From the NCBI GenBank assembly GCA_007922225.1, contig ML679968.1, forward strand, positions 11,848,399-11,912,398: DNA of 64,000 nt. Direction: 5' to 3'. The position numbers were made by a program, and so were the translations under genes. Shown one piece after another: positions 34,385 to 46,425 of this stretch. Under the pieces are notes generated by a model that did not search any database, was not told where the DNA came from, and saw only the letters and a list, made by a program, of their open reading frames with translations. Numbering within the stretch: position 1 is the first letter of the stretch; each line of letters starts with the position of its first letter. This DNA is from Emydura subglobosa. Its lineage: Eukaryota; Chordata; Testudines; Chelidae.

Positions 34385-34830
34385 ATTCCCTGTGCTGCGT
34401 TTGTGCATCTAATGGTGCTTGTGCTAGAGACAGTATTCGAACAAGAGAATGTTCATTAACAACACCTTCATTTGTTTCTTTTCTGCTTCTTTTCTCCTGT
34501 TTCCTCTCTTCACTTGTTTTTTATAAGGCTCAGTTGTACAAACTGCCTATTGGGGGCAGTGTAGAATCACATTAATCCAAGAGGTGCTTTGAGAGGAACT
34601 CTCCTTTTGGGTAGAGTTTATTCCCCTCAATGCCTATGTCCCTCCCATAAGCATACCCAGGTCAATATGTAGAATGAACAGAGCTACAGCTCTGTCTCTT
34701 CCCCTTCCTACCCTCTTTGCTGTACTGAATCCCATGGAGCAAGTAGAGGGAGCATATTTGTAAAATGGCGGCAGTGCAGAGGGAAGTAATTGTTTCCTCT
34801 GGAGCAGCTGGTCTCAGTCTAATCCACAAA
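34385..34830. other. Unassigned DNA
   Basis: No gene or repeat family was recognised between the CR1 3' end and the MITE-like sequences that follow. Confidence 0.45.
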
Positions 34831-35345
34831 GGCTATGTCTACACTACACATCCCTGGTGGTGGCATGTAGTGTACATGTAGCTACACTGCTACAATGTAA
34901 AGCACACCACAACCACACTGCACCATGTAGCTACATGTAGCTAATACGTGTCATTGGAAGGCTTTGGCAGAGGGGAAAGGCTTGACCAGCTCTCTGCTGC
35001 TGCAACCTTTCACTGTGGTGAAAACAGCCTTTGGTAGTAGAGAGACAGCCTTTCCCCACTGCCTCTCCCCTGCCAGAGCCTTTCCCTGTAACAGGGAAGG
35101 CAGGCAGGCAGTGTTATACTACACTGCTAAAAATAGCAGTGTAGACAGGGAGACACAATTTAGGCAAACAGAGAGTCATGTAGGGCATGTAATCTGGTAT
35201 ACTCACACCCTTCAGGCATGTCTTTACTCTACTTGTCTAAGTCAGGCCTCACCATCAAAAGTGCAGTTTTACCCATGCTGGGTGGCTCCTCTATGTGCAC
35301 TATGCACCGCTGACAGAAGCACTCAGTGTAGACACACTCAGTAAA
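34831..35345. mobile_element. One or two hAT-type MITEs
   Basis: The block starts with ggctatgtctacactac, the typical end of several hAT MITEs, and contains the related inverted motif agcagtgtagacag near 35135. A second start-like motif (ggcatgtctttactctac, 35214) is closed by cagtgtagacacac near 35326. It is read as two adjacent MITEs, about 34831-35150 and 35214-35340. Individual target duplications could not be found. The 126-codon frame across it is not a gene. Confidence 0.5.
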
Positions 35346-35794
35346 AAACAAAGTTAAACATGGGGGGTGGAGGGAAGAGAAGATTGGGAGAGAAAATGTA
35401 TTTTGAAAGTAAGCTTAAAAAAAAAAATACAGGGACAAAAAAGAATGAAAATCTGCCAAATGGTAAAGGCTGAAACTGGTAATGGAAGAAATATTTTCAT
35501 GCATTTAAGAGAAAGTATTGCGAGCACTAAAGAGTTTTATAATGTGTTTTATAAAGTACTTGACAGTGTCCTTCTAATATCAATCTGGCCAGAGTAATTA
35601 CTAAATGTCTTCACCACTCACAGTAAAATCAGCCCCTTTGCCTGTATCAGGAGAAGGAGCATTATGTGTTCCATCCTTCTAGAGGTAATGAATTCATTCT
35701 GTTCATGCTTATTCCTTCATTTTGTCTCCAAGCAGTTAAAGGGCAAATAAAACATTTCTTCCTGTGTCTTTTCTCCCTGCCTTCAAACCTGCTG

Positions 35795-35833
<39 letters not shown>

Positions 35834-36423
35834 GAGTCAGTATTGTAATAATCCTCCACCAAAGCACAGGTCAGTAATTTGCCCGAGATCTTTTATCTGA
35901 CTTAATTCTCTTGATGGGCACAAGTCCAGTGCTTCATGAAGATTTGTATTATACACATCGGCCCCATTTTCAGTCAGGTGAACATCATCGTCTTGATGGA
36001 GTAGTCCAGGGTAACTGTTCAGGCATGACTTTATTGCTTACATGAAATACTATATCTAATAATCTTGGCAGCGAGGGGTGCTGCTTGTTGAATTCCATTC
36101 TCACTGGGTGGATTACAGCAGCTCCCTTAGTGCTTTTCTCTTTTTGCTCTAATAATAAGGCTAACTATGATATCTTGAAGGACAAAGAGCTCTGTTGCAG
36201 TTCTGCAAAGAATCCCTTATTAATCCATTGTTAACTGGATATGTGAAACAAATGGTCCACAAGGCATTCCATTGTGTGTGCGCACACATACACACTCACA
36301 AAAGTAACCACCAAGTACTTAATGAAGAAGCTTCTGGTTCAAATGATTGAGGACTCAGCTTTCTGCATAGAGAATAACATGAACTCTCTTCCTGCTAATG
36401 GCTGGAGAGTCCTGGGTGGCCAC
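35346..36423. other. Unassigned DNA with a CT microsatellite
   Basis: No gene was seen. A pure CT dinucleotide run occupies about 35797-35832. The rest is AT-rich and featureless. Confidence 0.45.
35797..35832. repeat. CT dinucleotide microsatellite
   Basis: An almost uninterrupted CT run of about 36 bp. It creates the Ser-Leu and Arg-Glu repeats in frames across it, which are artefacts. Confidence 0.95.
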
Positions 36424-36976
36424 TGTGACACTGGCTGGATTAGGGGGACCATTTATGGTACTATTTAACATCAATATTTCAAAATTACAATATATCATAT
36501 GAGATATGCCATGTCAGCTACTGTTAAAAAGCTTGTAATTTGCTAAGTATGATAATATTTATATTGGAAGTTATGGATATGTTTGATGTAACTATATTTC
36601 AACTTGTGCTGTGTTTCTGGACAACATTTCAGACAGGATGGCTGCAGCAATAGCATGCTTAATGGCCCATTGAGTAAACTCACAGGTACAATGGGCCCAG
36701 GGGGAAAAGCGAGGGGGGCTACAACTGATAAGTCATCAGGACTTGCTCATGTGACCCTGGACTCTATCTTTTTTCTGTAAACTTCCACAAGCAGCACTGC
36801 AAAGCCAAGGCAGCTGCACCACATCCATTTTGTCTTCAGTCTGTCTTCACCTATCTCGGGATCAATTCATTTACAACTGAAGCTGTGAAACAAAGGACTG
36901 AGAGCCATCCATGTACTGGATGTACATCAGAGGGACTATACAAGCCTGTAAACTCCACAATTCTAGTGGAAACCCG
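36424..36976 (+). mobile_element. Long LTR-like repeat, left part (split)
   Basis: The block begins tgtgacactggc. It contains sequence I recognise from memory as a dispersed repeat in turtle genomes (the atatcatatgagatatg region near 36490 and the atccattttgtcttcagtctg region near 36825). It is cut at 36976 by the LTR that follows, and the remainder continues at 37546. Confidence 0.5.
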
Positions 36977-37545
36977 TGTGACGGCCAGACCTGATAGCTA
37001 CAGGAAAGTAGTAGAGGGGGTCTATATTAGCCCCAGAATGAACAAATCCCTGTTCCCTGGGTGATCCAGCTGGGGCTACTCGGCCAATTAGGCCAGCTGA
37101 GGCCAATCAAGGAGCTTGGCCCAGCAGTTAAAAGCCTCCCTGTCAGGCAGATGAAAGGAAGTTAAGAGAAGAAGTGGTGGGGTGGGGCGGGGCGGGGCGA
37201 TGCGACAGGACTTGGAGCAATCACTACTACATACTACAACCCCAAAGGTACGAGAGACAAGAGGGGGTACCTGTCTGGCTATGGCCAGGGACCCAAGGCT
37301 CAGGCCTGAGGGAGAACCCCTCCCCACCCAGTTCCAGAAAGCAGACTGTGAGTGGTGGGGCTAAAGACAGGTGACCCAGGGAAGGGAGTAAGTCACAGAC
37401 TGGGTAGTTTGAAGACTACTCCACACAAGCTCCCTGGGTCGGGGTCCGGGGCAGAGGGTGGGACTGGCTCCGCTCCCACACAGGCACATTATAGTCGTAG
37501 CTGAAGAGGGCACAGTTCCCAGCTGAACAAGCTGCCCTCGCCACA
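36977..37545 (+). mobile_element. GC-rich solo LTR nested in another repeat
   Basis: TG...CA ends (tgtgacggcc ... tcgccaca) bound a 569-bp GC-rich block with a TATA-like gttaaaag (37127) and the Gypsy/ERV-like architecture of turtle LTRs. It shares ordered blocks with the truncated copy at 18425-18709. The flanks cccg and cctg would be a 4-bp duplication with one mismatch, which is weak. The surrounding sequence on both sides appears to belong to one older repeat, which supports insertion into it. The small frames at 37088-37374 are not genes. Confidence 0.65.
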
Positions 37546-38011
37546 CCTGATACATACAAATTATTTGAAAGTCAATATATATCTGACTGCTTTAATCATT
37601 TAACATTTCTCTTAGTTTGTTTCTTTCCTTTTATAACAAAACTTTTTTAGTTTTAGTTATTAAAGGATTGGCTGGCAGCATGGTATTTTGGGTAAGATCC
37701 ACACTTATATTGATCTGGTAAAGTGGCTTCCCCTTTGTGGTCAGGGGAACCATTTTGATAAAGAACATAGTTTTAAATAACTGAATTCTCCACTGGAACT
37801 AGTGGCTGATTGGGAACCAGAGACTGAAATGCAGTAAAAGGGGCTGTGTATATTATTGTGTTAGCTTCTTGATAACCAATCTGAGGAATCAGAAGCACTG
37901 TTTGTGGCTGGTTGGGAAGTCTGACTTCAGTGTCATCCACCAGTGCTGGGAGAATCTGGTCTCCTTTTGCAGCCTTCCCTGACCTTGGCATTTTCAGGTG
38001 GCTACCCTAGG
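37546..38011 (+). mobile_element. Long LTR-like repeat, right part (split)
   Basis: This continues the repeat of 36424-36976 beyond the nested LTR. It has a degenerate polyadenylation region (cttttataacaaaac near 37627), an attaaaggattggctggcagcatg block and a U5-like tail ending near ccctaggca. The exact right end is uncertain. The 72-codon minus-strand frame at 37773-37991 lies within this repeat tail and is therefore discounted. Confidence 0.5.
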
Positions 38012-39687
38012 CATGGATGGGTCATATCCATAGCATATGGTACAGTGGCAAATGTGAAATCCTTGATGGCTGCAGAATTGCTATAGAACAGCACAGTCCT
38101 GTGGCATGCAAGGAAAGTATGGCTGCTGATGTAACATGTAAGGGGAGAGATGTGTGTTTTTCTAGGTCCATCCAGTTCTGTTAAAAATGTGAGATAAGGA
38201 GCAGCATCATAGTCCCACTTTCTCCCTATCCTTCTTGGGATGGCAGAGGTGCTAGCCCATGCAGATTTTATTCTCTGAGTACAAGCACTGTGCGTTCTGA
38301 AAATCAAGGGACTTCAAGGTGATCAAAGTGAGCAGTATTGTAGATGCATTTCTGAAACAGAAGCTGCAGAGTCTGAGGGACATTACACAGAGCCAATATA
38401 ATTAATCTTTACCATAATTTACTCATGGTGTTATAACCTCCCTTACTCAGACTAAAGATAAAGCAGCAGTGCATGGGGGCAGGGAAGAGGAGAACATTCA
38501 TTTGTAGGTACAGAGCCAGAAAGGGAAAGACAGTGCCTGTGCAGCAGGTGAAAAATGTCTAATTTTTCAAAATAAAGCCTCTTCCTGCAAACGTGAGTGT
38601 ATAATCCTAGAGGGGCCATTTGTTTGATCAATATATTTGGGTTCTCCTATCATTAAAGTCAGGCCATTAGGTCAACCTCCCTTCCCTGTCCCTACCAACT
38701 AGCTAATATCACCTGAACTCAGTGTGCTTTTAGTAAACCCATAATTATACCCTTAAAGGTTATTTTCATCTCTGTGTAATGAACATGTAGCATTAACTTA
38801 TCAGGATGCTGGGTTTTGTGAGCATGCAGGGGGGATTAGTTTCTCTGCACAAATAAAATCCCTAGAAGTAACAGAAGTCCAGGTGAAACCATGCCTGGTG
38901 AAATCAGGCCTTCTTTCATTGGAAAAGGTCCCCTCGCTTTATTAGAAAACCCATTCTGCTGGGAGCAACAGCTTCTCACTTTTCTAGGTTTCCTGTCTAG
39001 CGAGACTCTCTCATTAGTGGGGGGGAAACCTACTGAGCAGTAAAACAACTCCAAAAACTAGCATGTGTACTAAGAAAACTAGCCAAGAAATCCTAGGCAG
39101 GAACTGTAGGGTGGCCTGCTGCATCCTTTTCAGTGGGGGAACTGAATAAGTTTTTCCTTTTCATTCTACTTATGAAATCCAGGTGAATGCACCATATGGT
39201 TATGTAAAAGATACCAATTAGTTACTTCGGTTCAGTACTGACCGGAGAATAAAGGCACCAAACCTCTTAGCTCTTTAACACACTGAACTCTACAGGCTTT
39301 AAGGTTTGGTAAAGGTGTGCATTTTTTCACTAGAAGAATATAAGAGACCTTGTTAAACCCCCGACTTCTAAATAATACTGAGCTGTTTCTAAAGTACACA
39401 TAGACAGTGACTTTCAGATAGCTTCCTAGAGGGAGGAAATGAACATGGTTGACATCAAGTGCTGCTATATCGTGTTAGCTGACACTCCTGAGAAAATAAT
39501 GGATATGTGCATCTTTCTTCTGCAGTAGCTGCTGTTGCCTAGAGACCACTTGGAATAAATAATACTCAGTCTTGTATTTAAAAATAAGGCAAATATGACT
39601 GGATACCCAGTAAAAGTAAGGGAATGGATGATCCTGTGGCTAAAGCAAAGCACTGGATGTCAAAAGACCCTGAAGGCTGTATTTTTT
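38012..39687. other. Unassigned DNA
   Basis: No gene was recognised. A 101-codon minus-strand frame (38002-38307) begins in the preceding repeat and has no recognisable domain. The block at about 38836-39060 has the appearance of an LTR fragment (tttattagaaaaccc) but could not be confirmed. Confidence 0.4.
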
Positions 39688-39955
39688 GGCCAGGTCTACA
39701 TTACAAACTTGCATTGGTATAACTTCCCTGCTTGGGGAGTGAAAAATCTACACCCCTGAAGGATACAGTTATACTGACTTAACCCCCCCAGTATAGACAG
39801 TGCTATGTAGATAGGAGGGCTTCTCCTGTTGACATAGCTACCCCCTCTCGTGAAGGTGGATTAACTACACTGGGAGAAGCTCTCCCATCAGCATAATAGT
39901 GTCTTCACTAAAGTACACAGCGGTGCCACTTCAGTTTTTTAGTTGTATACCTGCC
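39688..39955. mobile_element. hAT-type MITE
   Basis: The left end ggccaggtctacattacaaa and the right end ttagttgtatacctgcc are imperfect inverted partners. The interior (aaaatctacaccc, tatagacagtgctatgt, gagggcttctcctgttgacatag, then agaagctctcccatcagcataat) matches a common sauropsid hAT MITE remembered from other genomes, in which the two tctcccg-type blocks form an inner palindrome. No matching 8-bp flanks were found. Confidence 0.6.
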
Positions 39956-39987
39956 TTGTCTCTGCTACAAACTTCTTCTGTGACTAC

Positions 39988-40235
39988 AGGCCCTGATCAG
40001 ATTTCCATTCTCTTAGGCACTGCAAGAACACTCAACCCAAGCATGGTCCCTGCCCTGAAGAGTTTACCATCTAAATGATACTTGACTTTGGTCATGGTAT
40101 TTCACCTCTTTGTTACTCAATTTCCTCCTCTGAAAAAAATGAAGATAATACCTACCCCATGGAGTGTGACTTGAGGCTAGAAGGCTTACTTCTTTAATAT
40201 TTGGAAAATATTTAAGATTTGAGAAGGGGCCACTA
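39988..40235 (+). repeat. MIR/CORE-SINE-like relic
   Basis: A tggtccctgccctgaagag block near 40044 is followed by ttactcaatttcctcctctgaaaaaaatgaagataatacctacccc (40115-40160 region). The second block resembles the middle of MIR, where the consensus reads cctcatctgtaaaatggggataataat and so on. It is old and diverged, with no boxes left. Confidence 0.55.
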
Positions 40236-42130
40236 TAGAAGTACAAAGTAGTATATCTCATGCAGAGTTAAATAATTGTAGAGAAATTTTGCGTATGTGA
40301 TGCACTTACTTAGGAGAAAATAAGCAAATGTAACATCTCTTAAAATGCACTTCACAAAGTGCATAGTTTACAATACTATGCTGTTTAATAGTCACCATGA
40401 TACGCTAATATAGGGGCTTATTCTTAAATCTGCATTGGGCCTTATTTTGTTAATATATACGGTATAATTGTTCTTTTAATCTTTTTTTTAAAATAGCTAC
40501 TTACACTGTTTTGTAACTTCCAGCAGTACTGGAAGGCTTTCTCTTGTAAATCCTGTTGGTTAGGTAATCAATTTGACAGTAAAATCCCCCAAATCCCAAA
40601 CCAACTCAGAAATGGTCTTTCAGCAGACATTAAAAATTACTTGGTCCTTCACTGTCTATTTTGCTTATCAACAGCCAAATACTCTCAGCAGATGTGGGTG
40701 CTATTTAACTCTGTTCCTATTTGTCAAAGTGTACTCTTGGCAGAGATCTGCCCCTAGTTGATGTACTGGAAAAAATGCCAGAAATGGGACTTATTGTACA
40801 GCATTATTGATGCTTCTATTTCACTGTTTCTCAGATTCCTTTTTTAATTTTTAATACTTTCTTTATCTTTATTAGGGGAATGACAATGTAGTTAAATAAT
40901 TATACGATGGGACACTTATGCGATGTACTTATGTATGTAATTTATGTTTCTTGTCACAAGCACAAAATTTCTGGTGCGGTAAATGAAATTCATTATGCAC
41001 AAGAGAAATCTGAATGCAAACAGACTTTATTATCCAACTGGATTTTTGTATATTAATCTGCATAATGGTGTGGGATATATCTATTAAAATACCCAGTGAG
41101 GAGTCCTCTTAAAAAATGCTGCACTATTAATGGACCCAATGCTGCAAGCACTCTGTGCACAGGGCTCCGGATGCCTTCCATCTGAGAATCTCAAAGCACT
41201 TTGCAAATGGTAATGAATTAAGTCTGATGACACCACATGAGGTGGCTTCAGCTAGAGGCCTGTGTAAAAAGAACTTGAAGGATAGGGCCCAGCATTGATC
41301 CAAAGCCCATTGAAATCAACAGGAGTCTTTGCATTTACTTAAGTGGGTTTTGGAGCACGGCCCATATCACTAACTCTTAAATGGGCAAGTCAAAATTATG
41401 GTTTATTTACTTTACACACTATTACAGCATATACTGTTACTTGGATTATTTATTCAAATGACTTCCATCATCTTTAGGGGGGAGATGGTGAGACAAGATT
41501 ATTCCTTTCTCTTCGGTTTGAACTGAATGATTTCCTTTTTTTAAATTAGTTTATAAACATTTGTTTCATTTTGAAAAATCTGCAAATAGGATTACAAGAA
41601 GCAATGCTGACAACAAAGAAATCACATACTTTCGAACGCCATAAACAGTGTGAAGTCTTAAACATGTGGTTTCCAAATTTCACTCCTATACACTCCCTTT
41701 TTAATAACTCCCATGAAATTAATAAGTAGTCTGGACACCTACAAGTTCTTTATATAGTAGAAATCAAGCCCTGTTAATGTCAGATTTACTTTGTTTTCCC
41801 CAACATTCCTTATTGAAAACAAGGAGACACCAATCTATTCAGGTTACCTCAAGGGCTCTGTCCTTTCTTTGCTTTATCTGGTCCTGTTTCCAAAGTCCTC
41901 TTTTACATTAATCTGAGACCTTCTGCTTTGATAGCTACTATTGGTTTAAGCAGTCATTCCAGCAAAAAGTGCTTCAAAAATGGATTCCTGTGTGTCAACG
42001 CACTCTGCCTTTCCTATAGGAAAACATGGGAACATAGGATTTGTCAGTCCAGAGCTCAGTACAGTGAAGTATTTTGTCGCAGACAATAGCCAGTTACAGA
42101 AACCTCAGAGGAAAGTACAGCAGACAATCA
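40236..42130. other. Mostly unassigned DNA with repeat relics
   Basis: A block at 41163-41260 (gagaatctcaaagcactttgcaaatgg) resembles an ancient L2/SINE tail, the same family as 26335-26480. A short palindromic MITE at 41286-41364 pairs cagcattgatccaaagccca with tgggttttggagcacg. The rest shows no gene. Confidence 0.4.
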
Positions 42131-42257
42131 TGGATGAATCATAGAATATTAGAGTTGGAAGGGACCTCAGAAGGTCAGTCTAACCCCCTGCTCAAGGCAG
42201 GACTAACCTCAGCTAAAACATCCCACCCAGGGCTTTGTCAAGCCACAGGTTAAAAAC
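42131..42257 (-). mobile_element. CR1 LINE 3' end
   Basis: The minus-strand CR1 3' UTR and terminus are shown on the plus strand by tagagttggaagggacc, taaccccctgctcaaggcag and ccagggctttgtcaagcc. No coding part is left in this short copy. Confidence 0.8.
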
Positions 42258-42469
42258 CTCTAACTCTGTCCATTGACAATTTTCTTCCTTATTCCTGTCA
42301 CTTGTTGGTTGACTTAGGCTCTGAAGCATAAGGTTTTTATGTCTTTGGCACAATTGTTCGGTTTTTTTATGTGCTCCACAGGTTATATAATCAATTTTAA
42401 ATTCATTTGCTTTCAGTTTCACTCAATGTTGCTCTCACATTACAAAAGAGGGGAAATAAGTGTCAAACA

Positions 42470-43400
42470 TATTTTCTCTGTACCATTCATTATGTACCAT
42501 TTATTCATCTCCTTTATAAACTAAACAGTCCTAATCTCTTCAATATTTCATCGTACAGAAGCCACTCCAGGCCTTTAATAGATAGTCACATGCCTGTGGC
42601 TCATTTCTACTTCTGCTAATCTTATATAAGATGTGATGACTAGATATGAGCATAGTATTCCAAATGAGGTCATGTCGTTCATTTATATAGTGACATTGTA
42701 ATATATTCATTATTTCTATCTCATTTTGTTTCCTATCATTTTGCTTTGTGACTGGTATTGGACATTAAGCAGACAATCAGTGGTCCACACTGATGCCTAT
42801 ATCTTTCTCTTGGGTGAACCTCAATAATTCAGGTTTCCAGCAATGTGTGTGAGTATTTCATTTATTCTTTCTGCTGTTACCTTGTATTTTTGATGCAACA
42901 TTTAATCTGCCATCATGTTACCCATTCCTGAACCTTTCTCTCTCTGTTTCCTCTGACTTCTCTAGTCAGCTAAATGTGCAACACAATTATATATCTTTGC
43001 CAGATCATAAAAATATACTAAATAAAACTGGTCCTTGTATGGATCCTCAAGGTACCCCTCTGCTAATTAACCTTTTGCTGGAAATTGGCCACTTGCGCTT
43101 AACCTGGTTCTGTTTCTTCACTAGATCCTAATCCAGTAGAGTACTTCTCATCCTCTGATTTCTCAGCTTCCTTAATTTCACCTTGTTGAGGGACTTTGTC
43201 AAAGGGTTTTTGAGAATTGATATAAAATTGTTCCTCTTCACTCTCCATTTTGTTAACTTGCTAGTAGATTACTCATTTGCACATAAAATTATATTATAAA
43301 GCACCTAAATTAATATAATCTCGTCAACCAGTTGACTTGGTACCAAAATAAGGCTTACTGGTCTGACTCCCATGATCACCCATAAGCAAGTAATCGTATA
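42470..43400 (-). mobile_element. Old CR1/L3-type LINE
   Basis: Blocks in the same order as in 56396-57660, more diverged: taaacagtcctaatctcttc (42521), gagcatagtattccaaatg (42648), tttaatctgccat (42901), ctggtccttgtatggatcctcaagg (43029), cttgttgagggactttgtcaaagg (43181) and aggcttactggtctga (43354). On the minus strand these correspond to the RT coding region and 3' UTR. No readable frame remains. Confidence 0.6.
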
Positions 43401-45695
43401 GTTTGCACGCCTATCCTAATCCACTGTTGGTCTTCTGCCTCCATGGTTATAGAGAGCTTTTTCCTCTGTGACTAGGTTAACCAACATTTTTGGAGGAGTG
43501 GGAGAAAGAAGGGAGTTTTCAAACATAAATAACAATTAAATGTTCAATTCCTATAGATTTACAATGGGAGTAGGAACCTAAATGGTCTTGTGTGCCTTTG
43601 AGAGTGTTGCCCTTTGTATACAAAGTTAGAAGCTAAAATTTTCTGAGAGATTATCACTGAAAGAAACAATTTTACTTTACTCCACTAATAAATAATTGAG
43701 AAGCCTTCCCTGGTCATTGCTGAATTTCCACACAATCCAGAATCTCTTGTGGTCTCTATCTGTGTCTTGCTTTGTTTGCAGAGCCACCGCGCGCGCGCTC
43801 TCTCTCTCTCAAAAGAACTGTTATGTTTCTGATTTTTATAAATATATATATATATACACACACACACTTTATATGTATAATTTACAATATCTGACTTAAA
43901 GAATGAAAAGAAAAATCAATTATTTCAGACTCGAGAGAGACTCTCTGACTCTGTTAGAGTAGAGATTTGGTAATTTAATTCTCAAGTCTAATATCGGTCC
44001 TATTATGCCTTTTCCTTCTGTTCCCCAGCCTAGCTCCCCTTTTGCCCCCTAGTTGGCTCCCTCTGTCAACTCTTTCTCTAGCTTAGATAATGATCCTTCA
44101 CCCTCCCTTAACACCTTTTTCCCCATTCTGTTATTTAACATATATTTTAAAAATAGGGAGTTGTGGAATGGGATAGTAATTACTCTGAAAATTAAATATC
44201 TAAGCAGGCAAAGAACCCACATCCCTTATACTCCCTGCAATAGCCAGAACTATATCCTCCGTGTACCAAAGAGCTCTGTGGAAAGCTTTCTTCCTCAAGT
44301 AGTCCTGTGACAACAGTGGAACCCATCCATGCTAACAGCTACAGGGCTGCTACCATGGTAACCTGTGCTAACGGCTCCCCCTTCTGGCAGTATGAAACTA
44401 CTGTGGATATAGTCACTTCCTAACAGATGAATTGTGTGTTGAATACATTTTGTTGCCTAAATATTAATTGATGTTTAATAACTATAATACTTACCTCACT
44501 CCATACAGTGGCTTCTCTAGTACATAATTGTTTCCAACTAATTGTTGGAAATATATTTACTGAAGTATATTTATCCTTCAAAAACAGTTGTGACTAGGGG
44601 TGTCTGTTTAAATTTAGTGAGATGCTTATTGTACAATAAATGCCAACCAAATAGTAAACATATGTAATGAGCATAACAATATCCACTAGTCAGTGAATAT
44701 TAATCCTTACTGTGTGACAAGGCGTAATCTTTTCTTACTCTATCCCAGGTCAAGAAGTGAAGACAAGTCTCTGAATAGCACTCCTCTGTTTCACACCTTT
44801 ATTACCATGATGCTCTGCAGTTGGACATCTATTACATAAATTAAATGCCAGTTGTCTATGAAAAACATCTGCACTACTCTTTAACATGCAGTGGATATAC
44901 ACTGGTATATCTAACTTGCATTCATATTTGAAGATACGATCTTTAGGACATTAAAGCCAACATTTTCAAACTTTGACATCTAACGACTGACACGTAAATC
45001 AAATCAATTGGATCAATGGGTGTTTAGCAGATATGACAATTGAGTCAAACTTATTTAGATTTATATATGAATTTAGGAGCCTAACTTTAGGCACCCAGGT
45101 TTGAAAATTGGCCTTCATCTGCTAAAGATTGCACCCTTAAATATGAATTTCACTTAGATGTATATGCTGTATATTGAAAAGCAGTACAGAAAATATGAAG
45201 CTTGAGGTGAGATGTGAATCAAAATATAACGCTTTTAATATGCTGAAGCCAAACGCTATTGTGAAATCACCATATATGTGTTCTCTTCTAATGTGAACTT
45301 CCAGTTTTGCTGTTCTACAATAGCAACTGACTTTATGACTTTGACTTGTTTGAACTAAAGAGGCTGCCATAACAGGCTAGATTCAACCTAAATATTATCC
45401 TAATTGTTCATTGAGGTAATGAATCATATTGTAGCAGTCTTAATTTCTTTGCAAGCTGGCTACTTTCTCATAAACACTACAAGACTATGGAAATAATAGA
45501 GATGGGGGGGCTGTTCTGGAAATGTGGGCACTGCAAATAAAAATGTTAAGAGCTTTTTTATTTTGGAAAGAAGTTTATTAAACAAGATCAGTTCTTGGAA
45601 AGTTGTAAAATGAACCCTTCTTAAAACTGTATCACTGCTTCAAAATCTAAATATAGACCGGGAATGTCATGACTTTCTTTCTGTCTGGCCTCCTG
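43401..45695. other. Unassigned DNA with microsatellites and a MITE fragment
   Basis: Dinucleotide runs occur at 43788-43810 (CG then CT) and 43841-43867 (AT then AC). At about 44956-45113 a diverged palindromic MITE pairs attttcaaactttgacatcta with taggcacccaggtttgaaaat. No gene was recognised. Confidence 0.45.
43788..43867. repeat. Compound CG/CT and AT/AC microsatellites
   Basis: CG then CT repeats at 43788-43810 and AT then AC repeats at 43841-43867 lie 30 bp apart. All are alternating purine-pyrimidine except the CT part. Confidence 0.9.
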
Positions 45696-45940
45696 GGGTA
45701 CATAGACACTGCAATAAAAAACTCATGGCACTGAGCCTGAGAGTCCGGGTCAGCTGACTCAGTCTCAGGGTGCTGGGCTATAAAATTGCAGTGAGATCCT
45801 CGTGGAGTCTCGGAGCCTGAACTCCAGCCTGAGCCCAAATGTCTACACTGCAATTCTATAGTTCTGCAGCCGAATCCCAATGAGCCTGAGTCAACTGACC
45901 TGTGCCAGCTGTGGACTCTTTATCACAGTGTAGTTGTACC
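45696..45940. mobile_element. Foldback MITE (same family as 56004-56277)
   Basis: The left arm (gggtacatagacactgcaat ... gtcagctgactcagtctcag) pairs with the right arm (gagtcaactgacctgtgccagc ... cacagtgtagttgtacc) over most of its length. The shared tgtctacactgcaattctata block near 45841 and the gcctgag repeats place it in the same family as 56004-56277. Confidence 0.65.
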
Positions 45941-46117
45941 TTTATTCTGGGCCCATCACCTTAAAGTGAACACAACAGAAGTCTTGTATTTTTTTTCTTT
46001 CCTCCATTTTATATGGAGTCGGTGGGGAGGGGGCGTTGTTTGTTCTGTAATATGAATTTGGTGGCATTACTGAGTAAAGAGCAAGTCAAAGAAGTGGGTT
46101 TTATATTTTGTCCTGAA

Positions 46118-46190
46118 GATGCTGAGGTTAGTCCTGATTTGAGCAGGGGGTTGGACTAGATGACCTCCTGAGGTCCCTTCCAACTCTTAT
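46118..46190 (+). mobile_element. CR1 LINE 3' end
   Basis: gagcagggggttggactag followed by atgacctcctgaggtcccttccaac is the CR1 3' UTR on the plus strand. Only the terminal ~70 bp remain. Confidence 0.75.
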
Positions 46191-46224
46191 ATCCTGTGCT
46201 GAGCCTGGGGATGGAGGACGTGTG

Positions 46225-46425
46225 CGGGAGGATATGCTGGATTTTCCATCATTTGAAGCTTTCAGATTGAAACAGGCCAAAAAACTTCATCCAGTAAACT
46301 CTGCATGAAACCCCTAACTTCTGTCTGAGCTAATCTTATAGGAAGATAGCCTATGTAATGCAGGAGGTTGGATGAGATGATCATAATGGTCCCATCTGGC
46401 TTTACAGTCTATTAATCTATGGTCA
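46225..46425 (+). mobile_element. L3-like CR1 3' end
   Basis: A gattttccatcatttgaagc block (46240) and, at the end, atgcaggaggttggatgagatgatcataatggtccc followed by tctattaatctatgg (46357-46422). This is a second CR1-type 3' terminus, of an older subfamily, directly after the one at 46118-46190. Confidence 0.7.

Noticed and set aside
35662..35862. Frames with Arg-Glu or Ser-Leu repeats
   Set aside because: They are translations of the CT microsatellite.
37773..38307. Two minus-strand frames (72 and 101 codons) that could be joined by a one-base shift into a possible gene
   Set aside because: The first lies in the tail of the dispersed repeat at 37546-38011 and the second starts there. Neither shows a known domain.
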